A DNA stretch of 27,706 bases from Oxalobacteraceae bacterium (GCA_003537575.1 DPRS01000011.1:31857-59562); one strand, 5' to 3'. Shown: positions 8,050-17,282, numbered from the stretch's first letter. The notes: generated by a model not told the origin, from the letters alone. Translations and numbers: made by a program.

Positions 8050-9186
8050 ATGGAAACTCAGATCAAGACCGTCGAATTCGAACGTCCGCAAATGGAGAGC
8101 GGCACCAGTTGCGTCGCCAACGCCTGGGCCAAGGTGCCCGAGGCGCTTTCCCAGGATGAAAAGCAGGCATTGAAGGAGCGCATCCGCAAGCTTCTCAAGG
8201 AAAAGCAGGCAGTGCTGGTGGCGCATTATTATGTCGATGCCGAGTTGCAAGACCTGGCGGAAGAAACCGGCGGCTGCGTGTCCGACTCGCTGGAAATGGC
8301 GCGCTTCGGCCGCGACCATCCGGCCAAGACTTTGGTTGTGGCCGGCGTGAAATTCATGGGCGAGACTGCCAAGATCCTGAGCCCGGAAAAAACCATCCTG
8401 ATGCCGGACCTGGATGCGACCTGTTCGCTCGACCTGGGATGCCCGGCCGACGAATTCGCTGCTTTCTGTAACGCCCATCCGGATCGCACCGTGGTGGTGT
8501 ACGCCAATACCAGCGCGGCGGTGAAGGCGCGCGCCGACTGGATGGTGACTTCCTCGATCGGCCTGGATATCGTCGAGCACCTGCACAAGCAGGGCAAGAA
8601 GATCCTGTGGGCGCCGGACAAGCACCTGGGGAGCTATATCCAGAAAAAGACCGGCGCCGACATGCTGCTGTGGCAGGGTTCCTGTCTGGTGCACGATGAA
8701 TTCAAGGGCATCGAACTGGATTTGCTCAAGAAGGAGCATCCCAACGCCAAGATTCTGGTGCACCCTGAGTCGCCGGAAGCGGTGGTGGCGCAGGCCGACG
8801 TGGTCGGCTCGACTTCGCAGCTGATCGCCGCCGCGCAATCGCTGGATGCGCAGGAATTCATCGTCGCCACCGACAATGGCATCCTGCACAAGATGAAGAT
8901 GGCGGCGCCCGGCAAGACTTTCATCGATGCGCCGACCGCTGGCAACAGCGCCACCTGCAAGAGCTGTGCGCATTGTCCGTGGATGGCGATGAACGGTTTG
9001 CGCAACCTCGCCGAAGTGCTGGAAACCGGCCGCAATGAGATCCATGTCGACCCGGAAATCGGTCGCCAGGCTTACGTCTGCATCGACCGCATGCTGGACT
9101 TCGCCGCCAAACGCAAGGCCAACGTCCGTCCCTCGGGCGATCTGGCGAAAGAACAACAACTGTTTTCTGGAATCGGTCCCGCATGA
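8050..9186 (+). CDS. nadA: Quinolinate synthase
   Basis: Condenses iminoaspartate (from NadB) with dihydroxyacetone phosphate to quinolinate, using an oxygen-sensitive 4Fe-4S cluster. The 378-residue protein has the AHYYVDAELQDLAEETGG start of the family fold. The cluster ligands map to Cys125, Cys212 and Cys309. The intervals between them (87 and 97 residues) equal those of the E. coli ligands Cys113, Cys200 and Cys297. The last one lies in a CKSCAHCPW motif. The nadC start overlaps the nadA stop by four bases (ATGA), so the two are translationally coupled. The N-terminus is about a dozen residues longer than in E. coli. Confidence 0.97.
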   Translation: METQIKTVEFERPQMESGTSCVANAWAKVPEALSQDEKQALKERIRKLLKEKQAVLVAHYYVDAELQDLAEETGGCVSDSLEMARFGRDHPAKTLVVAGVKFMGETAKILSPEKTILMPDLDATCSLDLGCPADEFAAFCNAHPDRTVVVYANTSAAVKARADWMVTSSIGLDIVEHLHKQGKKILWAPDKHLGSYIQKKTGADMLLWQGSCLVHDEFKGIELDLLKKEHPNAKILVHPESPEAVVAQADVVGSTSQLIAAAQSLDAQEFIVATDNGILHKMKMAAPGKTFIDAPTAGNSATCKSCAHCPWMAMNGLRNLAEVLETGRNEIHVDPEIGRQAYVCIDRMLDFAAKRKANVRPSGDLAKEQQLFSGIGPA

Positions 9187-10046
9187 GCACCCTGAAAAAT
9201 CCCTTTGCTCCCTTCGACCCGCTGCTGGCGGCGGCTTTCGAAACCAATATCGACACCGCTGTCGCCGAGGATGTCGGCACCGGCGACGTTACCGGCAAGC
9301 TGGTGCCGGAACAGGAATGGGTCAAGGCCAATGTCGTGGTGCGTGAAGCTGCGGTATTGTGCGGCGCGCCCTGGTTCGAAGGCGTGATGAAGGAGCTCGA
9401 TGCGCGCATTTCCATCGACTGGAAATATGCCGAAGGCGCCATGATGGCGGCCGACAGCGTGGTGTGCAGCATCGAGGCGCCGGCGCGCGCCCTGCTGACC
9501 GCCGAACGGCCGGCGCTGAATTTCCTGCAACTGCTGTCCGGCGTGGCCAGCGCTACGCGGCGTTATGTCGATATCATCGCCGGCACCCGCGCGGCCATCC
9601 TCGATACCCGCAAGACGCTGCCCGGTTTGCGCCTGGCGCAGAAATACGCGGTGCGCGTGGGCGGCGGCAAGAACCAGCGCATGGCGCTGTATGACGGCAT
9701 CCTGATCAAGGAAAACCATATCGCGGCAGCCGGCGGGGTGAGGGCAGCCATGCAGGCGGCGCTGGCCCTGAAGGCCGGCGTGTCGATCCAGATCGAAGTG
9801 GAAAGCCTCGCCGAGCTGGAAGATGCGTTGGCAGCGGGCGCCACCTCGGTCTTGCTGGACAATTTCAGCCTGGAGGCGATGCGCGAGGGGGTAAAGCTGA
9901 CTGCCGGCCGCGCCATTCTGGAAGCTTCCGGCGGCGTCAACATGGATAGCGTGCGGGCGATCGCGGAAACCGGCGTTGACCGCATCTCCATCGGCAGCCT
10001 GACCAAGGATGTCAGAGCGACCGATTATTCTCTGCGGATAATTTAA
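9183..10046 (+). CDS. nadC: Nicotinate-nucleotide pyrophosphorylase (quinolinate phosphoribosyltransferase)
   Basis: Converts quinolinate and PRPP to nicotinate mononucleotide with release of CO2. The 287-residue length is normal. Recognisable family segments in order are EDVGTGDVTG near the N-terminus, the substrate-binding TRKTLPGLR, the VGGGKNQRMALYDGILIKENHI region, VLLDNFS, EASGGV and ISIGSLTK. The arginines and lysines in these segments bind the quinolinate and phosphate groups. The ATG overlaps the nadA TGA. The gene ends 17 bases from the 3' end of the oppositely oriented nadB, so the two transcripts converge with almost no room for a terminator. Confidence 0.97.
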   Translation: MSTLKNPFAPFDPLLAAAFETNIDTAVAEDVGTGDVTGKLVPEQEWVKANVVVREAAVLCGAPWFEGVMKELDARISIDWKYAEGAMMAADSVVCSIEAPARALLTAERPALNFLQLLSGVASATRRYVDIIAGTRAAILDTRKTLPGLRLAQKYAVRVGGGKNQRMALYDGILIKENHIAAAGGVRAAMQAALALKAGVSIQIEVESLAELEDALAAGATSVLLDNFSLEAMREGVKLTAGRAILEASGGVNMDSVRAIAETGVDRISIGSLTKDVRATDYSLRII

Positions 10047-10063
10047 GTCAGCTGTCAGCTTTG

Positions 10064-11671
10064 TCAGTTGCGCTGTTTCGGCGTGAGAACCGTAGGCAGT
10101 GCCTTTGGCAAGGTATCTGGATAGTCCCGGCTGAAATGCAGGCCGCGGCTTTCCCTGCGCGCCAGCGCACTCTTGACGATCAGCGAAGCCACATCGACCA
10201 GGTTGCGTAATTCCAGCAAATCGGGCGTGATGCGGAAGTTGGCGTAATACTCGTCGATCTCTTCCTTGAGCATGCTGATGCGGTGCTGAGCGCGCTCCAT
10301 GCGCTTGGTGGTGCGCACGATGCCGACGTAATTCCACATCGAGCGGCGCAATTCATCCCAGTTTTGCGTGATGACCACTTCCTCGTCGGCGTTGGTCACG
10401 CGGCTCTCGTCCCAGGCGGGCAGGGCGACGGCATCGGCTTTAGGTAGTTGTTCGATATGGGTGGCGGCGGCCCGGCCCAGCACCACGCATTCGAGCAGCG
10501 AATTGCTGGCCAGGCGGTTGGCGCCGTGCAGGCCTGTATAAGCGGTTTCGCCGACGGCGTACAAGCCTTTCACATCGGTGCGGCCGGCCAAGTCGGTGAC
10601 TACGCCGCCGCAGGTGAAATGCACCGCAGGCACCACGGGAATGGGGTGGGTGGTGATGTCGATGCCCAGCTCCAGGCAGCGCGCGTAAATCGTCGGGAAA
10701 TGATGCATCAGGAATTCCGGGCTCTGGTGCGTAATGTCGAGATCGACATGGTCCAGCCCGCGTTTCTTCATCTCGAAGTCGATCGCGCGCGCCACGATAT
10801 CGCGCGGCGCCAGTTCGGCGCGCGCATCGTGATCCGGCATGAAACGGTATCCGGCCTGCGCGCCGGCTTCCTTCGGCAGCCTGAGGATGCCGCCTTCGCC
10901 GCGTACTGCTTCGCTGATCAGGAAGGATTTGGCGAAGGGGTGGTACAGGCAGGTCGGGTGGAACTGGATGAATTCCATGTTGGCCACGCGGCAGCCCGCG
11001 CGCCAGGCCATGGCGATGCCGTCGCCGGTGGCGGTGTCGGGGTTGGTCGTGTACAGGTAGACCTTGCCGGCGCCGCCGGTGGCAACCACGGTCTGATCGG
11101 CGGCGATGGTGTGCACCTGGCCGGTCGCGGTGTCCTGCGCGTACAGGCCCATGCAGGAACGGGTACCGCTGGCGCCCGGTTTCAGCTTGTCGGAAGTGAT
11201 CAGATCGATGGCGAAATGATTTTCCAGCAGGGTGATGTTGGGATGGTTGCGGACCTTCTGTTCCAGCGTCACCTGCACCGCGTGGCCGGTGGCGTCGGCG
11301 GCATGGATGATGCGGCGCTGGCTGTGGCCGCCTTCGCGCGTCAGGTGAAAGCCAAGTTCGGCGGCATCGTCGCGGGTGAAGGGCACGCCCTGTTCGATCA
11401 GCCATTCGATCGCTTCGCGGCCATGCTCGACGATGAAACGGGTAGCCGGTTCATCGCACAGGCCGGCGCCGGCCACCAGGGTGTCGGCGATGTGCTGCTG
11501 ATGACTGTCGCCGGAATCCAGTACGGCGGCAATGCCGCCCTGGGCCCAGTTGCTGGCGCCGTCGAGCAGGGACAGCTTGGAGATAACGGCCACCTTGCGG
11601 GTTTTTGCCAGGTGGAGGGCGACCGACAGGCCTGCCAGGCCGCTGCCGATAATGGCGACATCGAATTTCAT
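10064..11671 (-). CDS. nadB: L-aspartate oxidase
   Basis: A FAD enzyme that oxidises L-aspartate to iminoaspartate, the NadA substrate. With the ATG at 11671 the protein is 535 residues and begins MKFDVAIIGSGLAGLS, a Rossmann dinucleotide site (GSGLAG at 9-14). Other family landmarks are GASNWAQGGIAAVL, the PVVPAVHFTCGGV substrate region and the flavin-binding GANRLASNSLLECVV. The frame stays open upstream to 11983, but that part has no family similarity and overlaps the divergent acylase gene, so the internal ATG is preferred. No strong ribosome site precedes it. All de novo NAD steps from aspartate to nicotinate mononucleotide are therefore within 3.6 kb, split over two converging units. 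Confidence 0.97.
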   Translation of the reverse strand: MKFDVAIIGSGLAGLSVALHLAKTRKVAVISKLSLLDGASNWAQGGIAAVLDSGDSHQQHIADTLVAGAGLCDEPATRFIVEHGREAIEWLIEQGVPFTRDDAAELGFHLTREGGHSQRRIIHAADATGHAVQVTLEQKVRNHPNITLLENHFAIDLITSDKLKPGASGTRSCMGLYAQDTATGQVHTIAADQTVVATGGAGKVYLYTTNPDTATGDGIAMAWRAGCRVANMEFIQFHPTCLYHPFAKSFLISEAVRGEGGILRLPKEAGAQAGYRFMPDHDARAELAPRDIVARAIDFEMKKRGLDHVDLDITHQSPEFLMHHFPTIYARCLELGIDITTHPIPVVPAVHFTCGGVVTDLAGRTDVKGLYAVGETAYTGLHGANRLASNSLLECVVLGRAAATHIEQLPKADAVALPAWDESRVTNADEEVVITQNWDELRRSMWNYVGIVRTTKRMERAQHRISMLKEEIDEYYANFRITPDLLELRNLVDVASLIVKSALARRESRGLHFSRDYPDTLPKALPTVLTPKQRN

Positions 11672-11701
11672 GAAATATGTTCTATGGAATTGGTTGCCGT
11701 A

Positions 11702-11707
11702 ACTATA
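11702..11707 (-). promoter_or_regulatory. Candidate -10 element of nadB
   Basis: Read on the - strand, TATAGT spans 11707 to 11702, 30 bases ahead of the nadB ATG. The -35 position (CTGCAT) is a poor match. The 136-base divergent spacer to the acylase gene must hold the promoters for both. Confidence 0.35.
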
Positions 11708-11807
11708 GTCCTTTTGCGGCGAAAATGCAGGTCTGTGCCTGCTCCCCAATGCCTGTGTTAATCTTTGAGGTGAGCAAAATACCAACAAAAACGGAGGCGG
11801 AAGCAGC

Positions 11808-14294
11808 ATGCGCAATTTCATGAAGTGGATCGCTCTGAGCCTGCTGGCGGCGCTGTTGCTTCTGGCGGCCGGACTTTTCTGGTATCGCTCCGCCAGCCAG
11901 CCGCAGGTCGATGGCTCGCTGCGGCTGCCTGGCTTGTCGGCGGCGGTCGATGTCGTGCGCGATGCCGCCGGCGTGCCGCACATTTACGCACAATCAGCCG
12001 ATGACGCCTATTTTGCGCTGGGCTTCGTGCATGCGCAGGATCGCCTGTGGCAGCTGGAATTGAACCGGCGCATTCCCGCCGGCCGCATGGCGGAAATCCT
12101 CGGGGCGGAGGCCTTGCCGACCGACCGCTTTCTGCGCACGCTGGGCGTGCGCCGCAATGCCGAGCAGATATTCGCCCGCCTGGCGCCGGAAACGCGCGGC
12201 ATGCTGCAATCCTATGCCAACGGCATCAATGCTTTCCTTGCCGCGCGCCGCAGCCCCTTGCCACCGGAATTCGTCCTCACCGGCACTGCTGCCCCGGAGC
12301 GCTGGCAGCCGGTGGACTCGCTCGGATGGCAGACCATGATGGCGTGGGACCTGGGTGCTAACTGGACGCAGGAATTACTGCGCATGCGCCTGGCACAACG
12401 CCTCTCGCTGGCGCAAATCAATGAGTTCCTGGCGCCATATCCCGGCGATGCACCGCTGGCGACGCGGGATTACACGCCGTTCTACCGCCAGCTGGCCGGC
12501 ACCAGCCGGCAGCTGGAGGCGCTGGCGCAAATCGCCCCGCCGTCGTACGTCGAAGGCATGGGCTCGAACAACTGGGCCGTGGCGGGCAACCGCGCCGTTG
12601 GCGGCAAGCCATTGCTGGCGAATGACCCTCATCTGGGCCTGGCGGCACCCTCGCTCTGGTACCTGGCGCATCTTTCCGCACCCGGCCTGAACGTGATCGG
12701 CGCCACCATGCCGGGGCTGCCGATCGTGGTGTTGGGACGCAACGACCGCATTGCCTGGGGTTTTACCAACACGGCGCCGGATGTGCAGGATCTGTACATC
12801 GAACGCCTGCGACCGGGCAATGCGCGGCAATATCAGACGCCGCAAGGCTGGGCCGATTTCACGGTGCGCACGGAGATCATCAAGATAAAAGGTCAGCCTG
12901 AAGTGCGCCTGGAAGTGCGCGAATCGCGCCACGGTCCGGTCATCAGCGGCACCTTGCCTGCGCTGGAAAAGGCGCCGATCGACACCCGCGAGCATGTCGT
13001 GGCCTTCGCCTGGACTGCGCTGCGCCCGGACGACAAGACCCTGCAAGCGGGCCTGCAACTGAACCGCGCGCGCAACTGGCAGGAATTCGTCGCCGCCGCC
13101 AGGGATTTCGGCGCGCCGCAGCAAAGCATCGCATACGCCGATATTGATGGCAATATCGGCATGCTGGCGCCGGGCAAGGTGCCTTTGCGTAAACCCGAAA
13201 ACGACTTGAAGGGCCTGGCGCCGGCGCCTGGCTGGGACAGCCGCTACGACTGGAACGGTTTCATTCCCTTCGATGCCTTGCCGCGCTCCTACAATCCGCC
13301 GGCGCAGCAGATCGTCACCGCCAACCAGAAAATCGTCGGCGCCGATTACCCTTATTTCATCACCAGCGAATGGACGCTGCCGTACCGCGCCCAGCGCATT
13401 GCCGAGATGCTCGCAGCCACGCCCAGGCACAGCATCGACAGCTTCGCGCTGATCCAGAAGGATATCGTCTCGCCGGCCGTGCGCGAGTTGTTGCCCACCC
13501 TGCAGCTGACCAAGCCAGGCGGCGAGCGAGCGGGGCAGGCACTAGCCATGCTGGCGAACTGGGATGGCCGCATGGCGCTCGACCGGCCGGAGCCGCTGAT
13601 CGCCACTGCCTGGTTGAGAGAATTATCGCGCCAGATTTTCGCCGACGAACTTGGCGAGGAACTCTTCAGGGATTATTGGGAATACCGCAATTTCCATCAG
13701 GCGATGCTGAATGTCTTGCGCGACAAGGATGGCCAGAGCCGCTGGTGCCGCAAGGCGCAGGGTGGGACGGGAATGCCGGCGCTGCCGGGGGCATCCGCGC
13801 CGGCGGTGCCCGCAGTGAGGCAAGCAGCCGATGGCCAGGCTTGCGCGGCGCTATTGCCGCTGGCACTGGATGTGACGCTGGACGATCTCGAACGACGCTA
13901 CGGCAGCGATATGCGCAAGTGGCGCTGGGGCGAAGCGCATGCGGCAGTGTCGGAGCACCGGCCGTTTGGCAAGTCGGCGGGATTGTCCTGGCTGTTCAGC
14001 ATCGAAGTCCCCACCCCCGGCGATACCTTCAGCATCAATGTCGGGCGCAACAATCCGCGCGACGAGGCGGCGCCGTTTGCCAACCGCCATGCCGCCGGCC
14101 TGCGCGCCCTGTATGACCTGGGCGATCCGGAAAAATCGCGCTTCATGATTTCCACTGGCCAGTCCGGCAACCTGTTTTCGCCGCTGTATGACAATCTGGC
14201 GCAGCGCTGGGCCGGCGTCGAATACCTGCCGATGCAAACCGCGCGCCCGGCGGTGGAGCGAAATCAGCTCGGCACTTTGCGGCTGAAACCCTAG
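11808..14294 (+). CDS. Penicillin acylase family protein (Ntn hydrolase, S45)
   Basis: An amidase of the family that includes penicillin G acylase and acyl-homoserine-lactone acylases; the natural substrate cannot be told from sequence. The 828-residue precursor has a hydrophobic N-terminal segment (about residues 6-24), a signal peptide or anchor, so it acts in the periplasm. In this family the precursor cuts itself before a serine that becomes the nucleophile; that residue is Ser253 in EGMGSNNWAVAG. The alpha chain would end at Gly252. GKPLLANDPHL and VTANQKIVG are further family segments. The insert at about 650-690 is rich in Gly, Ala and Pro. GGAGG at 11793-11797 supports the start. Its stop codon overlaps the stop of the convergent GGDEF-EAL gene. 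Confidence 0.9.
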   Translation: MRNFMKWIALSLLAALLLLAAGLFWYRSASQPQVDGSLRLPGLSAAVDVVRDAAGVPHIYAQSADDAYFALGFVHAQDRLWQLELNRRIPAGRMAEILGAEALPTDRFLRTLGVRRNAEQIFARLAPETRGMLQSYANGINAFLAARRSPLPPEFVLTGTAAPERWQPVDSLGWQTMMAWDLGANWTQELLRMRLAQRLSLAQINEFLAPYPGDAPLATRDYTPFYRQLAGTSRQLEALAQIAPPSYVEGMGSNNWAVAGNRAVGGKPLLANDPHLGLAAPSLWYLAHLSAPGLNVIGATMPGLPIVVLGRNDRIAWGFTNTAPDVQDLYIERLRPGNARQYQTPQGWADFTVRTEIIKIKGQPEVRLEVRESRHGPVISGTLPALEKAPIDTREHVVAFAWTALRPDDKTLQAGLQLNRARNWQEFVAAARDFGAPQQSIAYADIDGNIGMLAPGKVPLRKPENDLKGLAPAPGWDSRYDWNGFIPFDALPRSYNPPAQQIVTANQKIVGADYPYFITSEWTLPYRAQRIAEMLAATPRHSIDSFALIQKDIVSPAVRELLPTLQLTKPGGERAGQALAMLANWDGRMALDRPEPLIATAWLRELSRQIFADELGEELFRDYWEYRNFHQAMLNVLRDKDGQSRWCRKAQGGTGMPALPGASAPAVPAVRQAADGQACAALLPLALDVTLDDLERRYGSDMRKWRWGEAHAAVSEHRPFGKSAGLSWLFSIEVPTPGDTFSINVGRNNPRDEAAPFANRHAAGLRALYDLGDPEKSRFMISTGQSGNLFSPLYDNLAQRWAGVEYLPMQTARPAVERNQLGTLRLKP

Positions 14295-16045
14295 CTTGCC
14301 AATGCCGCGGCCGGCGCGGGGCGCAGCAGCAGTTCGGCTTCCTGCGCCGTGATGGAACGTGAAAAAGCGAAGCCCTGGGCTTGCCGGCAGCCCATGTCCA
14401 GCAACAGGGCTGCCTGCTGCGCTGTTTCGACACCCTCGGCTACGGTATCCAGCTTCAGGGCATGCGCCAGCGCCAGGATCAGGCGGACGATTTCGGCATC
14501 GCTGCTGTCACTGCCCAGGCCGTGGATGAAAGTCTTGTCGATTTTCAGCACGTCCAGCGGCAGCTTCTGCAGATAGGCCAGGGATGAATAGCCGGTGCCG
14601 AAGTCGTCCAGCGCCAGCCGGAATCCCATTTCCTTCAACCTGGTCAGCGTTTCTATGGTTTGCAGCGGATTGGCCATGGCTGAAGTCTCGGTCAGCTCCA
14701 GCTCGATTGCGGAAGGGGAAGCGCCGCTGCGCGCCAGAATCGCGGCGACGTCCTGCAGGAAGGATGACTGCAGCAGCTGGCGCATCGAGACATTGACGGC
14801 GATCGTCATTTTCGCCGTATCGCGATCGCACTCCCATTGCCGCGCCTGCAGGCAAGCCTGCTCCAGCGTCCACAAGCCGATTGGAACGATGGCGCCGGAA
14901 GCTTCGGCGACCGGGATGAAATCCTGCGGCGCGATTTCGCCATACTGCGGATGGTGCCAGCGCAGCAGCAGTTCGAACCCGGTGATGGCGCCATCGGCAA
15001 GGGCTACCTTGGGTTGGTAATGCAGCGACAGCTCATCGCGTTCCAGCGCGAAGCGCAAGGCGACGTCGAGTTGCGCCCGCCGTGTGCGCAAGCCCTGCAG
15101 GGCGGCATCGAATATTTCGGCGCGGTTGCGGCCGTGCTCCTTGGCCTGGTACATCGCGGCATCGGCGTCGCGCAGCAGTTCGGATGGATTCTTGTGGCCG
15201 TCGTGCAGAAAGGCGATGCCGATGCTGGCCTGGATCTTGACGATCACATCGTCGACCACGAGCTGCTGCGATACCGCTGCCAGCAGCGCTGCGGCCTTGG
15301 CTTCGGCTCCAGGCAGGTCGGCGTCCGTCAGCACCACGAATTCGTTGCCGCCGAAACGGGCCACGAAATCGGTCGGCGGCAATTCGGTGACGATCCTGCG
15401 AGTCAGCTCCAGCAGGCATTTGTCGCCGAAGTCATGACCGTGGATATCGTTCAGGCTCTTGAAGAAATCCAGGTCGCAGACGAGGATCGCCAGTCTGGTG
15501 TCGTTGTCGCGGAACGCCTCGATGGCGCCGGCGAGCTTTTTCAGCACATGCCGGCGGTTCGGCAAGCCGGTCAGCGGATCATGCAGGGCCTGGTGCTCCA
15601 GGCGCATCTCGTATTCCAAGCGCTGGCTGACATCCTCAACGCTGAATACCAACCCCTTGATGGCGTCGTCGTGCAACAGGTTGTAGCCGCGCGCCTCGAC
15701 CCAGACCCAGTGGCCATCCTTGTGGCGCGTCCGGTGGCGCGAGAAGATGCTGCTGCCCGGCGTATCGCGCAAGTGCCGCAGCTTTGCCTTGCGTCCGGCG
15801 TCGTCGTCAGGATGGTTGGCGTCCTTGATTGTCATGCGACGCATCTCTTCCTCGGTATAGCCGGTGATCTCCTGGATGGCCGGGTTGACATACATGATCT
15901 GGAACTTCGCATCGACGATCATGATCGCATGACGGGTGGCGCGGGCAATGGCATCGAAGCGCCGCTGGTTCAGCCTGGCCTGATCCAGCGCCTGTCCGTT
16001 CTGCTTCAGCGCGTGTCCGAACAGGTGCAACAGTGGAAATTTCAT
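14291..16045 (-). CDS. PAS-GGDEF-EAL protein, probable cyclic-di-GMP phosphodiesterase
   Basis: Predicted to hydrolyse cyclic di-GMP. The start at 16045, one base after the purT stop, gives 584 residues. A PAS domain with PAC tail covers about 25-150 (RATRHAIMIVDAKFQIMYVNPAIQEITGY in part). The GGDEF domain at about 155-320 has GGNEF at 232-236. The Asn replaces the metal-binding acidic residue and no RxxD I-site precedes it, so cyclase activity is unlikely. The EAL domain at about 340-575 begins with ELL (Glu358) and retains ELTE, DDFGTGYSS, the Lys of LKIDKTF and AEGVET, so the phosphodiesterase site looks intact. There is no membrane helix. The frame remains open upstream into purT, but those residues lack domain similarity. 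Co-transcription with purT is very likely. Confidence 0.92.
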   Translation of the reverse strand: MKFPLLHLFGHALKQNGQALDQARLNQRRFDAIARATRHAIMIVDAKFQIMYVNPAIQEITGYTEEEMRRMTIKDANHPDDDAGRKAKLRHLRDTPGSSIFSRHRTRHKDGHWVWVEARGYNLLHDDAIKGLVFSVEDVSQRLEYEMRLEHQALHDPLTGLPNRRHVLKKLAGAIEAFRDNDTRLAILVCDLDFFKSLNDIHGHDFGDKCLLELTRRIVTELPPTDFVARFGGNEFVVLTDADLPGAEAKAAALLAAVSQQLVVDDVIVKIQASIGIAFLHDGHKNPSELLRDADAAMYQAKEHGRNRAEIFDAALQGLRTRRAQLDVALRFALERDELSLHYQPKVALADGAITGFELLLRWHHPQYGEIAPQDFIPVAEASGAIVPIGLWTLEQACLQARQWECDRDTAKMTIAVNVSMRQLLQSSFLQDVAAILARSGASPSAIELELTETSAMANPLQTIETLTRLKEMGFRLALDDFGTGYSSLAYLQKLPLDVLKIDKTFIHGLGSDSSDAEIVRLILALAHALKLDTVAEGVETAQQAALLLDMGCRQAQGFAFSRSITAQEAELLLRPAPAAALAS

Positions 16046-16046
16046 T

Positions 16047-17255
16047 CTAGGCCGATACCGGCTTGACGGCTTGCGCCGCCTGGCGCGCGATGCTGCGCGC
16101 GCTTTCGATGTCGCCGGCGACAGCCAGCGCGACGCCCATACGGCGCCGCTCGAAGGATTGCGGCTTGCCGAACAGGCGAATATCCACGCCAGGCAACGCC
16201 AGCGCGGTAGCCACGCCCTCGAAGGCAATTGCCGTCTGCTCGAGTTGGCCGTAGATTACCGCCGAGGCGGCCGGGGTGGTCAGGCCGGTATCGACCGGCA
16301 AGCCAAGGATCGCCTTGGCATGCAGCTCGAATTCGCTCTGGCGCTGGCTGGCCATGGTGACCATGCCGGTGTCGTGCGGCCGCGGGCTGACTTCGGAAAA
16401 CCACACCATGTCACCCTTGACGAAGAGTTCGACGCCAAAAACGCCGAGGCCTCCCAGGTTGTCGGTAACCGCCTGGGCGATTTCGCGGGTGCGCTGCAGG
16501 GCCAGCGGCTGCATCGGATGCGGTTGCCAGGATTCGACATAATCGCCGTGCACCTGCAGGTGGCCGATCGGCTCGCAGAAGCGGGTCACGAGCGCGCCGT
16601 CGCCGTCGAGGGCGCGCACGGTCAGCTGGGTGATTTCATAATCGAAGTCGACGAAACCTTCGACGATGACGCGGCCGGCGTCGACGCGGCTGCCAGCGGC
16701 GGCATACTTCCAGGCCGCATCGACATCGTCGGCGCCATCGAGTTTCGACTGGCCCTTGCCGGACGAGGACATGACCGGCTTGACCACGCAGGGAAAGCCG
16801 ATCTCGGTACAGGCTGCCCTGAGTTCCTCCAGGCTGCTGGCGAAACGGTAAGGCGAGGTCGGCAGACCCAGTTCCTCGGCGGCGAGGCGGCGGATGCCTT
16901 CGCGGTTCATGGTGAGCCTGGCCGCGCGCGCGGTCGGGATCACTGTGACCTTGCCGGCTTTTTCCAGTTCCATCAGGGCCGGCGTGGCGATCGCCTCGAT
17001 TTCCGGCACCACCAGGTGCGGCTGTTCCTGCTCGATCAGTGCGGCAAGGGCGGCGCCGTCGGTCATGTCGATGACATGGGCGCGGTGAGCGACCTGATGG
17101 CCGGGGGCGTCGGGGTAGCGATCAACAGCAATGACTTCGACGCCAAGGCGCTGCAGGGAGATGACGACTTCCTTGCCAAGTTCACCGGCGCCTAGCAGCA
17201 TGACTTTAACGGCGGAAGGGGAGAGCGGAGTACCGAGACGGCGCGGCTTGATCAT
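16047..17255 (-). CDS. purT: Formate-dependent phosphoribosylglycinamide formyltransferase
   Basis: An ATP-grasp enzyme that adds a formyl group from free formate to GAR in purine synthesis, an alternative to folate-dependent PurN. The 402-residue length is near the family norm. The N-terminal MLLGAGELGKEV (residues 19-30) is the characteristic PurT nucleotide-binding start, and VVKPVMSSSGKGQS (to residue 170) is the ATP-grasp phosphate loop. EVSPRPHDTGMVT is a further PurT signature. No good ribosome site precedes the ATG at 17255. The gene leads a two-gene unit with the PAS-GGDEF-EAL protein. The upstream region is AT-richer and full of short inverted repeats. Confidence 0.96.
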   Translation of the reverse strand: MIKPRRLGTPLSPSAVKVMLLGAGELGKEVVISLQRLGVEVIAVDRYPDAPGHQVAHRAHVIDMTDGAALAALIEQEQPHLVVPEIEAIATPALMELEKAGKVTVIPTARAARLTMNREGIRRLAAEELGLPTSPYRFASSLEELRAACTEIGFPCVVKPVMSSSGKGQSKLDGADDVDAAWKYAAAGSRVDAGRVIVEGFVDFDYEITQLTVRALDGDGALVTRFCEPIGHLQVHGDYVESWQPHPMQPLALQRTREIAQAVTDNLGGLGVFGVELFVKGDMVWFSEVSPRPHDTGMVTMASQRQSEFELHAKAILGLPVDTGLTTPAASAVIYGQLEQTAIAFEGVATALALPGVDIRLFGKPQSFERRRMGVALAVAGDIESARSIARQAAQAVKPVSA

Positions 17256-17282
17256 GGAATGCGAGTAGGGAAATGATTTTGC

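Noticed and set aside
10448..11761. 437-codon frame antisense to nadB
   Set aside because: Glycine- and valine-rich shadow of nadB, no recognisable domain.
14837..17195. Long + strand frames opposite the GGDEF-EAL gene and purT (14837-16066 and 16071-17195)
   Set aside because: Both mirror confident - strand genes and carry no family motif.
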